Shown in pieces: positions 10,331 to 18,265 of a stretch of 64,000 bases of DNA. This DNA comes from Hahella sp. HNIBRBA332. GTDB taxonomy: Bacteria > Pseudomonadota > Gammaproteobacteria > Pseudomonadales > Oleiphilaceae. The notes under the pieces were generated by a model, which was given only the letters and a program-made list of their open reading frames with translations, did not search any database and was not told the DNA's origin. The DNA lies in the NCBI RefSeq assembly GCF_030719035.1, contig NZ_CP132203.1, positions 992,001 through 1,056,000 on the forward strand, read 5' to 3'. The translations under genes were made by a program, and so were the position numbers. Within the stretch, counting starts at the first letter, position 1, and each line of letters starts with the position of its first letter.

Positions 10331-11227
10331 ATGGAAAAGGTTTGCGATATCCCTATCGAAGAGGACATTGAATCTCTATATCGCTATCTGCGCAGCAGAG
10401 GCGTTGCAATATGGGTGACCGAAAATGAGGGGCGGCAGGAAATATGGGTGAATGATCCCGCCGCCAAGTCTGTCGTGCTGGACTGCTATCAGCGCTTCAA
10501 AGAAGATCCTGGCGTTCGCGAGCGGCTGGATGATGCTGTAAGTGCGCAATCGCAGCCTAAAGGCAACAGTTTGTCGATGCAGTTAAAGCCTTTCCCCTGT
10601 ATCGCATGGTTACTGCTGACGTTGCTGGCGGCGGCCTTGTACACCGGCTTTGGCGACTTTCAGAGCAGTCGTTATTTCTTTATTATCGATCGTTTCCAGT
10701 TGCCTTATGGGGACTTGTCTACTCGTGTGCAATCCTTATTGATTACGTTGCAGCAGGGCGAGTGGTGGCGTCTAATCTCGCCCGCTTGGTTGCATTGGGG
10801 GCTGGCGCACTGGTTGTTTAACTCCCTTGCGCTGTGGATATTTGGGCGCACTCTGGAAGCCTTGTTCAGTCGTGGTGGATTTATAGCGTTCATTTTGGGG
10901 TCGGCCGTATTCAGTAACCTTGCTCAATATCTGGTGGCGGGGCCGGCGTTCGGCGGTTTCTCAGGCGTCGCCTACGCTCTGGTTGGCGCGCATGCGGCGG
11001 GTTGGGCGTTAGCGCCGGGTATGCGGATATGGGCGCCTTCCGCGATGGTGATTTTCAGTATTGTGTGGATGTTGGCGGGTATGTTGGGCGTCACTGATCA
11101 ATTTGGCGTGTCGTTCGCCAATACCGCTCACTTCGTCGGCTTTTGGTTTGGCTTGATGTTAATGGCGTTGTGGCTAAAAACAAGTGGGAAAAAGATGGGG
11201 AAGGCATCAACGGAGCATAACGGATAA
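10331..11227 (+). CDS. Rhomboid-family intramembrane serine protease (GlpG-like)
   Basis: An inner-membrane protease of 298 residues that cleaves within or near transmembrane helices. About 80 residues of a cytoplasmic GlpG-like N-terminal domain (SLYRYLRSRGVAIWVTE) precede six or so hydrophobic segments. The catalytic dyad is visible: Ser211 in GGFSGVAYAL and His267 in NTAHFVGFW. HWGLAHWLFNSLALW provides the oxyanion-region His and Asn. It is the last gene of the nadK operon. A large nested inverted repeat overlaps its stop codon. Confidence 0.88.
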   Translation: MEKVCDIPIEEDIESLYRYLRSRGVAIWVTENEGRQEIWVNDPAAKSVVLDCYQRFKEDPGVRERLDDAVSAQSQPKGNSLSMQLKPFPCIAWLLLTLLAAALYTGFGDFQSSRYFFIIDRFQLPYGDLSTRVQSLLITLQQGEWWRLISPAWLHWGLAHWLFNSLALWIFGRTLEALFSRGGFIAFILGSAVFSNLAQYLVAGPAFGGFSGVAYALVGAHAAGWALAPGMRIWAPSAMVIFSIVWMLAGMLGVTDQFGVSFANTAHFVGFWFGLMLMALWLKTSGKKMGKASTEHNG

Positions 11228-11267
11228 ACCAAGTTGCAGAGCTGATTTATCCAGCCTCCGTTGATGC
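11204..11267 (+). repeat. Nested long inverted repeat across the rhomboid stop codon
   Basis: The outer arms GCATCAACGGAG / CTCCGTTGATGC (11204-11215 and 11256-11267) are a perfect 12-base match. The inner arms GGATAAA / TTTATCC (11222-11228 and 11246-11252) are a perfect 7-base match. The arms nest, so one long two-part hairpin can form. There is no T tract after it. It may stabilise the 3' end of the nadK-rhomboid mRNA or act as a terminator of another type. Confidence 0.7.
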
Positions 11268-11327
11268 GCATCCCCCAAGTAGCTGTGAATACTCTGATGA
11301 GAGCTGTGTGGGATCAAACACACAATG

Positions 11328-11350
11328 CAAATGATAATGATTATCATTTG
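11328..11350. promoter_or_regulatory. Fur box
   Basis: CAAATGATAATG followed by ATTATCATTTG, a near-perfect palindrome that matches the ferric-uptake-regulator consensus (GATAATGATAATCATTATC) at nearly every position. It lies 86 bases before the ATG of the YeaC-family gene and about 30 bases before a possible -35 box. Iron-dependent control of the downstream gene follows from the match but is not shown. Confidence 0.85.
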
Positions 11351-11379
11351 TAAGTCAACACTTTTTCACCAGAATTTTA

Positions 11380-11409
11380 TTGAAATGTCGGATCGCCCTT
11401 ATGTTATAG
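11380..11409 (+). promoter_or_regulatory. Possible promoter of the YeaC-family gene
   Basis: TTGAAA (11380-11385), an 18-base spacer, then TTATAG (11404-11409), 27 bases before the start codon at 11437. The match to sigma-70 is fair. The Fur box lies upstream of it rather than over it, so a second, upstream promoter inside or near the Fur box cannot be excluded. Confidence 0.4.
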
Positions 11410-11436
11410 TCCGCAACATTGTGCTGGAGACCCCTT

Positions 11437-11721
11437 ATGTCCTTTGAAAATGCAGTAAAAAACCTGACTCCGGAGATCTATGAGGCCATGAAGACAGCCT
11501 TGGAGTTGGGGAAGTGGCCGGACGGCAAAAAATTATCAATGGAACAGAAAGAACTCTGCATGGAGGCGCTCATCACCTACGAAATTTCCCACAATGTGCC
11601 TGAAGAGCAACGAGTGGGGTATATAGAAAGAGATCGGCCGACGCCTTGCGCTTTGAAGGCGGCAGCGGCTGAATCCTCCTCTGGCGTATGGACGCCCGAA
11701 AGCGGCGTTTCCAAGCATTGA
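11437..11721 (+). CDS. YeaC family protein (DUF1315)
   Basis: A small protein of 94 residues matching the YeaC/DUF1315 family of unknown function. The conserved core is YEAMKTALELGKWPDG and the LSMEQKELCMEALI helix, followed by EISHNVPEEQRVGYI. I use ATG 11437 behind GGAG (11425-11428). A longer reading from TTG 11419 would include the ribosome binding site. It sits behind a strong Fur box, which hints at iron-responsive expression. The next gene downstream encodes a DUF2797 protein; pseudomonads, from memory, keep the same order. Confidence 0.85.
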   Translation: MSFENAVKNLTPEIYEAMKTALELGKWPDGKKLSMEQKELCMEALITYEISHNVPEEQRVGYIERDRPTPCALKAAAAESSSGVWTPESGVSKH

Positions 11722-11807
11722 TCGAAGCTTCGCTTTCGTTGCGACGGGAGCGCGCGTTTCGACAATAACAATAATCGAGAGATGAATTTAGAACCAAGGG
11801 GACTCAC

Positions 11808-12635
11808 TTGAGGGAAGTAGCTCAAGGCTGTCTGGAGAAAATGTTCAGCCAGCTCGGTAACCCCGTCAACTACAGCCTGGTGGTTGGCGACGAACGGGTG
11901 GAGTTGAATCCTCTGCTCGGCAAATCACTTCAGATTAAATTCAGCGGTAAGATTGTCTGCAGTCATTGCGGCCGCTCGACCAAAAAGAGCTTCAGTCAGG
12001 GGTTCTGTTTTCCCTGCTTCAAAAAACTGGCGCGTTGCGACAGTTGCATTATGAGCCCGGAAAAGTGCCATTTTTTCGCCGGAACCTGTCGGGAGCCTGA
12101 GTGGGGAGAAACCCACTGTATGGTTCCGCATGTGGTGTATCTGGCTAACTCATCGGGAGTCAAAGTCGGCATTACCCGTAAAACCCAGACGCCCACGCGT
12201 TGGATTGATCAGGGCGCAACTCAGGCTCTGCCCATCATGGAAGTCACCACACGCCGGATGTCCGGTTTGGTGGAAGCGGTCTTCCGTCAATCGGTGACGG
12301 ATAGAACCAATTGGCGCGCAATGCTTAAGGGTGATCCTGAGCCGCTGGATCTGGTCGCGGAAAGAGATCGTTTACTGGCCGAGCTGGAAGGGGCGCTGGA
12401 AGGTTTACGCTGCGCCGAGGGCGCGGATAACATGGAAATATTGACGTCTGCGGAGGTGGTCGACATCGCCTTTCCAGTGATGCAGTATCCGCAGAAGGTG
12501 GTTAGCCTGAATCCGGAAAAAGAGCCGGAAGTTAGTGGTACATTACTCGGTATCAAAGGGCAGTATCTGATCCTGGATACCGGCTGCATCAACATTCGCA
12601 AATTTACGTCATACGAAGTTTCAGTCGCCGCTTGA
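11808..12635 (+). CDS. DUF2797 family zinc-finger-like protein
   Basis: Up to 275 residues, matching DUF2797, a family without known function. The central part has many paired cysteines: CSHCGRSTKKS, then GFCFPCFKKLARCDSC, then CHFFAGTC, which suggest zinc binding. The following VVYLANSSGVKVGITR resembles the start of a GIY-YIG nuclease-like fold; that is my inference. The start is uncertain: TTG 11808, or ATG 11841, which has GGAG just upstream and would give 264 residues. The 3' end abuts pepN. Confidence 0.8.
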   Translation: MREVAQGCLEKMFSQLGNPVNYSLVVGDERVELNPLLGKSLQIKFSGKIVCSHCGRSTKKSFSQGFCFPCFKKLARCDSCIMSPEKCHFFAGTCREPEWGETHCMVPHVVYLANSSGVKVGITRKTQTPTRWIDQGATQALPIMEVTTRRMSGLVEAVFRQSVTDRTNWRAMLKGDPEPLDLVAERDRLLAELEGALEGLRCAEGADNMEILTSAEVVDIAFPVMQYPQKVVSLNPEKEPEVSGTLLGIKGQYLILDTGCINIRKFTSYEVSVAA

Positions 12636-12679
12636 GCGTATATGGAAGCTCGCCTACGGAAAACTTGAGCATAATTACT

Positions 12680-15340
12680 ATGAAAGAAAGTCAACCTCGC
12701 ACTATTTATCTGAAAGATTATCGTAAACCGGACTTTTTGATCGACGCCACGGACCTGAACTTCCAGCTTTATGAAGATGGGGCCCGAGTCACTTCTCAGC
12801 TGCACATCAGACGCAACCCTGACGCCGATGCGTTTCGTGATGTTCTGGAGCTTGATGGCGTTGAGCTGCAACTGGAGCGTTTGCTGCTGGACGGGCGCAC
12901 GCTGAACCCGGATGAGTATCAGCTGGACGACGAGACGCTGAGACTGGAGCGTTTGCCCAAGCAGTTCGTGCTGACCGTGGTCACCTGGATCAAGCCGCAG
13001 GAAAACACCTGCCTGGAAGGGCTGTATCGCTCCAGCTCGATGTTCTGTACTCAGTGCGAGGCGGAAGGTTTCCGTCGCATTACCTATTACCTGGATCGCC
13101 CGGACGTCATGTCCTCCTTCACCACCACAATTGAAGCGGAGAAGGGGCGCTATCCTGTATTGCTGTCCAACGGCAATCCTGTCGCTTCTGGTGAGAGCGG
13201 CGATCGTCATTGGGTGAAGTGGGAAGATCCTTTCAAGAAGCCTTGTTATCTGTTTGCTCTGGTCGCCGGCGATCTGCGCTGGGTGGAGGACAGCTTCACG
13301 ACCATGAGCGGGCGCGAAGTGCAACTGCGTATCTATGTCGAACCGCAGGACCTGAATAAGTGCAGCCACGCCATGGACTCTCTCAAGCGCTCCATGACCT
13401 GGGACGAAGAAGTATATGGTCGTGAATACGATCTGGATATTTTCAATATCGTCGCCGTCAGCGATTTCAACATGGGCGCGATGGAAAACAAAGGGTTGAA
13501 TATCTTCAACTCCTCCTGCGTGCTGGCGAACCCGGAAACGTCTACAGACAGCGCGTTTCAGCGTATAGAAGCGATTGTCGCTCATGAATACTTCCACAAC
13601 TGGTCCGGCAACCGGGTGACCTGTCGCGACTGGTTTCAGTTGAGCCTGAAGGAAGGCTTTACTGTTTTCCGTGACGCGGAATTTTCTGCGGACATGCATT
13701 CGCGCGCCGTGAAGCGCATCGAAGACGTCGCCTTGCTGCGCACCATGCAGTTCGCTGAGGATGCGGGCCCAATGTCGCATCCGGTGCGTCCGGATTCCTA
13801 TATGGAAATCTCTAACTTCTACACGCTGACAGTGTACGAGAAGGGCAGTGAGGTGGTTCGCATGCTGCACACACTGCTGGGGGCGGAGAAGTTCCGCGAG
13901 GGCTCTGATCTCTATTTCTCCCGTTTTGATGGCCAGGCAGTGACTACCGATGATTTTGTCGCCTGCATGGAAGAAGTCAGCGGGCAAGACTTTGCTCAGT
14001 TCAAGCGGTGGTACAGTCAGTCTGGAACGCCTGTGGTGTCAGTGACGGATCATTATGATGCGGAGACGAAAGAGTACCGTCTCGACGTCAAACAAAGCTG
14101 TCCTCCTACGCCAGGGCAACAGGAAAAGCAGCCGTTCCAGATTCCGTTGGCGGTTGGTCTGCTGGACAGTTCGGGCAAAGACATGTCCTTGACGCTGAAA
14201 GCAGGTCAGGGCGAAGCCTCCGGCGCGGATGGCGATCTCACCCGAGTCCTGCAGGTTAGAGAGTCCGAACAAAGCTTTGTTTTCACCGGCGTAACGGAAA
14301 AACCGACGCCTTCGCTGTTGCGTGGTTTCTCTGCGCCAGTGCGACTGAATTATCCCTATGACAGAAATCAGCTTACTTTCCTCATGTCTTTTGACAGCGA
14401 TGGCTTCAACCGTTGGGACGCGGGACAGAAACTGGCTGTCTCCGTCTTCAATGAGTTGATAAATGCTGAGTTGAAAGGCGAACAAGCGGAAATCGACGAA
14501 CGCTACATCGACGCTATGCGTCAGGTATTGCTGGATGACAAAGGCGATCACGCCATGCTGGCGAAAATGGTGCAGGCGCCCGGCGTGTCGCTACTGGCGG
14601 AACAGGCTGAAGTGGTCCATGTCGACGCTATACTCAACGCCCGTCAGCGTGTGCATGAGAGACTCGGCGCCACTTTGTCGGAACTGTTGTTGAGCAAATA
14701 CCGTCAACTGCACGCTCAATCGGGCAATGCATTGGACAGCGTTTCCATGGGCTTGCGCGCTTATAAGAACGCTTGCTTGATGTTGCTTGCTCAGGGCGGC
14801 GCGCAAGAGTCCGTCTCCTTGGCGAAGCTGCAGATGCAGCAGGCGCAGACTATGACGGATGAATTCGGCGCTCTGGCTGCTCTGGTGAACGGCCCTGATG
14901 TTGAGGCGGCGCAATCCGCTCTTGCCGACTTCCTGTGTAAGTGGAAGAAAGATCAGTTGGTCATGGAGCAGTGGTTCAGCGTGCAGGCGGCCAGCGAGCA
15001 TCATGGCGCGCTGGATAGCATCCAGGCGTTGACGGCGCATGAGCTGTTTTCTGAGCGTAATCCAAACAAGGTTCGTTCCGTGATTGGAACCTTTGGCGGC
15101 CAGAACTGGCGTCACTTCCATGCTGCGGACGGCTCCGGCTATCGCTTCCTGCGCGAGTGGATCATAAAAATGGATGGCCTGAATCCGCAGATCGCTTCCC
15201 GTCTGCTGACGCCGTTGACTCGCTGGCGTAAATTAGAGCCGCAGCGCTCTGCGCTCATGCAGAAAGAGCTGCAGGAAATCATGGCGCATCCAGGTCTGTC
15301 CAGAGATGCGTACGAAGTGGTGTCAAAGAGCCTGAAATAG
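12680..15340 (+). CDS. pepN: Aminopeptidase N
   Basis: A broad-specificity M1 zinc aminopeptidase that completes cytoplasmic peptide degradation. It is 886 residues from ATG 12680 (Escherichia coli PepN is 870). The exopeptidase motif GAMEN starts at residue 266. The zinc site HEYFH starts at residue 302, with the third ligand in LKEGFTVFRD. The C-terminal domain ends with RNPNKVRSVIGTF and a helical tail, as in the family. An in-frame TTG at 12632 overlaps the previous gene and would add 16 residues; the family alignment favours the later ATG, although its ribosome binding site is weak. Confidence 0.95.
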   Translation: MKESQPRTIYLKDYRKPDFLIDATDLNFQLYEDGARVTSQLHIRRNPDADAFRDVLELDGVELQLERLLLDGRTLNPDEYQLDDETLRLERLPKQFVLTVVTWIKPQENTCLEGLYRSSSMFCTQCEAEGFRRITYYLDRPDVMSSFTTTIEAEKGRYPVLLSNGNPVASGESGDRHWVKWEDPFKKPCYLFALVAGDLRWVEDSFTTMSGREVQLRIYVEPQDLNKCSHAMDSLKRSMTWDEEVYGREYDLDIFNIVAVSDFNMGAMENKGLNIFNSSCVLANPETSTDSAFQRIEAIVAHEYFHNWSGNRVTCRDWFQLSLKEGFTVFRDAEFSADMHSRAVKRIEDVALLRTMQFAEDAGPMSHPVRPDSYMEISNFYTLTVYEKGSEVVRMLHTLLGAEKFREGSDLYFSRFDGQAVTTDDFVACMEEVSGQDFAQFKRWYSQSGTPVVSVTDHYDAETKEYRLDVKQSCPPTPGQQEKQPFQIPLAVGLLDSSGKDMSLTLKAGQGEASGADGDLTRVLQVRESEQSFVFTGVTEKPTPSLLRGFSAPVRLNYPYDRNQLTFLMSFDSDGFNRWDAGQKLAVSVFNELINAELKGEQAEIDERYIDAMRQVLLDDKGDHAMLAKMVQAPGVSLLAEQAEVVHVDAILNARQRVHERLGATLSELLLSKYRQLHAQSGNALDSVSMGLRAYKNACLMLLAQGGAQESVSLAKLQMQQAQTMTDEFGALAALVNGPDVEAAQSALADFLCKWKKDQLVMEQWFSVQAASEHHGALDSIQALTAHELFSERNPNKVRSVIGTFGGQNWRHFHAADGSGYRFLREWIIKMDGLNPQIASRLLTPLTRWRKLEPQRSALMQKELQEIMAHPGLSRDAYEVVSKSLK

Positions 15341-15574
15341 GCGTAACTTGTAGAGAAAATGTCGATAAAAGCCCGATAAGTCCCGGAGGAATAGACAAAA
15401 TTACTTGCTGAACTAAGCTTTTACAAACAATAAAGCCCTGTTGAAGCAGAGCATAATAAGAATAAAGCAGGAGGGGACCTCTAAGTCCGGCGCTCAATCA
15501 CTCAGCTGAGCGCTGCGGCCGCCGAAAGAGTCGTTCAATAATCCAGCTGTCTTCGATTAGGAATAAGAGTATCT

Positions 15575-16960
15575 ATGATGCAGAATAAAAAAGTACTGCT
15601 TGGAAGCTTGTTGCTGTTTTCCTTATACGCCGCCTGCGCTGGGGCGGCGGTAAGTCCCGCTGAAGCCAAAAAACTAACGGGGGAGCTCACCCCTTTTGGC
15701 GCAATCCGTGAAGGGAATGGCGCGGATATTCCCCGTTGGGAAGGGGGAATGACTCAGCCTCCGAAAGAGTATCAGCGTGAGGGGCAGCACCACCCGGATC
15801 CCTTCAAAGAAGATAAACCCAAAGAAGTCATTACAGCCCAGAACTTCACTAAGTACGAGAAGTACCTGAGTGAAGGTTTAAAGGCGCTGTTCAAGACTTA
15901 TCCCACCACTTTTAAGATCCCGGTGTATGTCACTCGACGCTCGCACTCCGCGCCGGACTGGGTAAATCAAAATACCTACGAAAACGCCGTCAAAGCTGAT
16001 CTGACTAAAGACGGAAATGGCGTTACCGGCGCATATGGCGGCATACCATTCCCTGTGTTGCATGGTTCGAACGAGCGCAAGGCGTTACAGGCGGTCTGGA
16101 ACCACCTAACGCGCTGGCGCGGCGTTTTTGTCACGCGTCGCGCATCTGAGACGGCGGTACAGCGCAACGGTGAATTCAGTCTGGTCAATTCTCAGCAGGA
16201 AGTGTTCTGGAACTTTTATAACCCGGAAGGCAGTGAAAAGGATCTGAAGAATATTCTGTTCTACTATCTGTCGTTCACCATTTCACCTGCGCGTCTCGCC
16301 GGCGGCGCGGTATTGGTGCATGAAACCTTGGATCAGGTGAAAGAACCTCGGCAGGCATGGGGTTACAACGCTGGACAGAGACGCGTCAGAAGGGCGCCGA
16401 ATCTGGCTTATGACTCGCCCATCGCCGCCTCGGATAATCTGCGCACGGCGGATGACACGGATATGTACAACGGCGCCCCGGATCGATACGACTGGAATTA
16501 TCTGGGGCTGAAGGAAATGTACATTCCCTACAACAGCTATCAAATATCCCAGGCCGGTTTGAAGTATGCGGATGTGCTGGGCGTTTCTCATATCAATCCT
16601 GACTATACGCGTTTCGAGAAGCACCGGGTGCATGTCATTGAGGCCAAGCTCAAGGCGGGCGAGCGGCATATATACTCCCGACGCGTGTTTTATATCGATG
16701 AGGACAGCTGGAATATCGCTTTGGTGGACCAATACGACGGCCGCGGCGAGCTGTGGCGGGTCAGTATGGCGTTCCTGAAAAACTTTTACGAGCTGCCTTC
16801 CACATGGACGGCGCTGGACGTTTTTTACGATTTGCAGGCGCGCCGGTATCACGTGCAGGGCTTGGACAGCGAAGAGCGCTCCACCCGAGTGTTCACCAAT
16901 GAGGTTCCAGATCGCCGTTACTTCAGTCCGCAGTCGCTGCGGCGGCGCGGCATACGCTAG
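15575..16960 (+). CDS. Secreted DUF1329 protein
   Basis: A 461-residue exported protein with an N-terminal signal peptide (KKVLLGSLLLFSLYAACAGA, probable cleavage before AVSPAEA). It belongs to DUF1329, a family of LolB/LppX-like outer-envelope proteins often encoded beside YCF48 proteins and RND-type exporters. Typical segments are LTPFGAIREGNGADIPRWEGG, YRDYNAGQRRVRRAPNLAYD-like HNAGQRR chemistry near residue 265 (here WGYNAGQRRVRR), and DRYDWNYLGLKEMYIPYN. It begins the export cluster that continues to 20.66 kb. The usual DUF1302 partner gene is not present here. A role in moving a lipid-like substrate to the outer membrane is inferred. Confidence 0.82.
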   Translation: MMQNKKVLLGSLLLFSLYAACAGAAVSPAEAKKLTGELTPFGAIREGNGADIPRWEGGMTQPPKEYQREGQHHPDPFKEDKPKEVITAQNFTKYEKYLSEGLKALFKTYPTTFKIPVYVTRRSHSAPDWVNQNTYENAVKADLTKDGNGVTGAYGGIPFPVLHGSNERKALQAVWNHLTRWRGVFVTRRASETAVQRNGEFSLVNSQQEVFWNFYNPEGSEKDLKNILFYYLSFTISPARLAGGAVLVHETLDQVKEPRQAWGYNAGQRRVRRAPNLAYDSPIAASDNLRTADDTDMYNGAPDRYDWNYLGLKEMYIPYNSYQISQAGLKYADVLGVSHINPDYTRFEKHRVHVIEAKLKAGERHIYSRRVFYIDEDSWNIALVDQYDGRGELWRVSMAFLKNFYELPSTWTALDVFYDLQARRYHVQGLDSEERSTRVFTNEVPDRRYFSPQSLRRRGIR

Positions 16961-17074
16961 GGCGCTTGCAGTTGGTGCGATAGCGGCTAATTTTTAAGGG
17001 GCGTCGTGAGGCGCAATGTGCAAAAGGAAGATGTGGGCGTAGACAGTGATGGGCTCAGAAAAAGGCAGGAATAA

Positions 17075-18214
17075 ATGAAGTTAACGACGGTTCTGCGGAA
17101 AATGACGTTCGCGTGCGCGTTATATGCGTCGCTGAACTCTCCTTGGTCTCTGGCGGGCGATGTGCTTAGCACTCCGGCAATGAAAACCGAATTAGCGCCA
17201 TCCACGTTGCTGGTGGATGTGGTGAAGGCCGGTGATCGTCTGGTGGCGGTTGGGCAGCGGGGACACATTATTTATTCCGATGATCAGGGAGGAAGCTGGA
17301 CGCAGGCCAACTCGCCTGTATCGACATTATTGACCTCCCTGTATTTTGTGGACGCCAAGCAAGGCTGGGCGGTGGGCCACGGCGCTGTGGTGCTTCATAC
17401 CGAGGATGGTGGCGTCAATTGGAGTAAACAGTTTGACGGTTTTGCGGCGAATGAGATGGTTATCGCTCAGGCGCAGAAACGCGTGGCGAATTTGAAGGAG
17501 CAACTGGAGTCGGCGCCGGAAGAGGAAGCAACAGATCTAGAGTATCAGCTCGAAGACGCCAACTTCGCTCTTGAAGACGCCATGGCGGATGCGGAAGTCG
17601 GCCCGGGCAAACCATTGCTCGACGTTTGGTTCAAAAATGCGCAGGAAGGATTCATCGTTGGCGCCTATGGATTTTTCTTTCATACGGAAGACGGCGGAGC
17701 AAGTTGGACCAACTGGGCGCCCAGACTGGAAAACACTGAACGCTTTCACTTGAATGCGATTGCGCAGATCACTGGCGGAGCCATGTTTATTGTCGGCGAG
17801 GCGGGATACGTTTTTCGCTCGACGGATTTTGGCGCGACTTGGGAAACCCTTGAGTCGCCCTATGACGGCTCGCTGTTCGGCGTGAGTGGCAATGGCAACG
17901 TCAATGAGGTGTTTGTGTTCGGCCTGCGTGGGCATCTGTTCTATTCCCAGGACTCGGGCTCCACATGGGAGCGCGTAGGGGTTGATGTGGAAGAATCGCT
18001 GATGGGAGCCGCCGTAGGCGAGGATGGACGCATGGCGGTCGTCGGCAACTCCGGGGTTATGTTGTTAAGCCAGAACTTCGGCGAAGACTTCAAAGTGCAT
18101 CCGCAGGCTGACCGCCAGGGATTGTTGGCGGCGACATTCCTGTCATCCGACCAATTGTTGCTAGTCGGCGAGGGCGGCGTGAACGTCCTCAAAAGCATAA
18201 GCAAGCTGAACTAG
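17075..18214 (+). CDS. YCF48/BNR-repeat beta-propeller protein, exported
   Basis: A 379-residue protein with a signal peptide ending near SLAGD. It shows repeated propeller blades of the form S-x-D-x-G-x-x-W: SDDQGGSWTQ, TEDGGVNWSK, TEDGGASWTN, STDFGATWET and SQDSGSTWER. This is the YCF48/HCF136 fold, known as a photosystem II assembly factor in phototrophs. In non-phototrophs it is found beside RND exporters, and its role there is unknown. A short acidic, probably helical insert (about 130-170) interrupts the blades. It is periplasmic by prediction and lies between DUF1329 and the exporter gene. Confidence 0.85.
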   Translation: MKLTTVLRKMTFACALYASLNSPWSLAGDVLSTPAMKTELAPSTLLVDVVKAGDRLVAVGQRGHIIYSDDQGGSWTQANSPVSTLLTSLYFVDAKQGWAVGHGAVVLHTEDGGVNWSKQFDGFAANEMVIAQAQKRVANLKEQLESAPEEEATDLEYQLEDANFALEDAMADAEVGPGKPLLDVWFKNAQEGFIVGAYGFFFHTEDGGASWTNWAPRLENTERFHLNAIAQITGGAMFIVGEAGYVFRSTDFGATWETLESPYDGSLFGVSGNGNVNEVFVFGLRGHLFYSQDSGSTWERVGVDVEESLMGAAVGEDGRMAVVGNSGVMLLSQNFGEDFKVHPQADRQGLLAATFLSSDQLLLVGEGGVNVLKSISKLN

Positions 18215-18265
18215 CCATAGTTCGATAGCAACCCACAGTAGAACAATCAGACAGGGGAAACTTGA

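Noticed and set aside
12287..13987. A 566-codon ORF on the minus strand opposite DUF2797 and pepN
   Set aside because: It lies wholly antisense to two well-recognised genes, has no family resemblance and reflects biased third positions of pepN.
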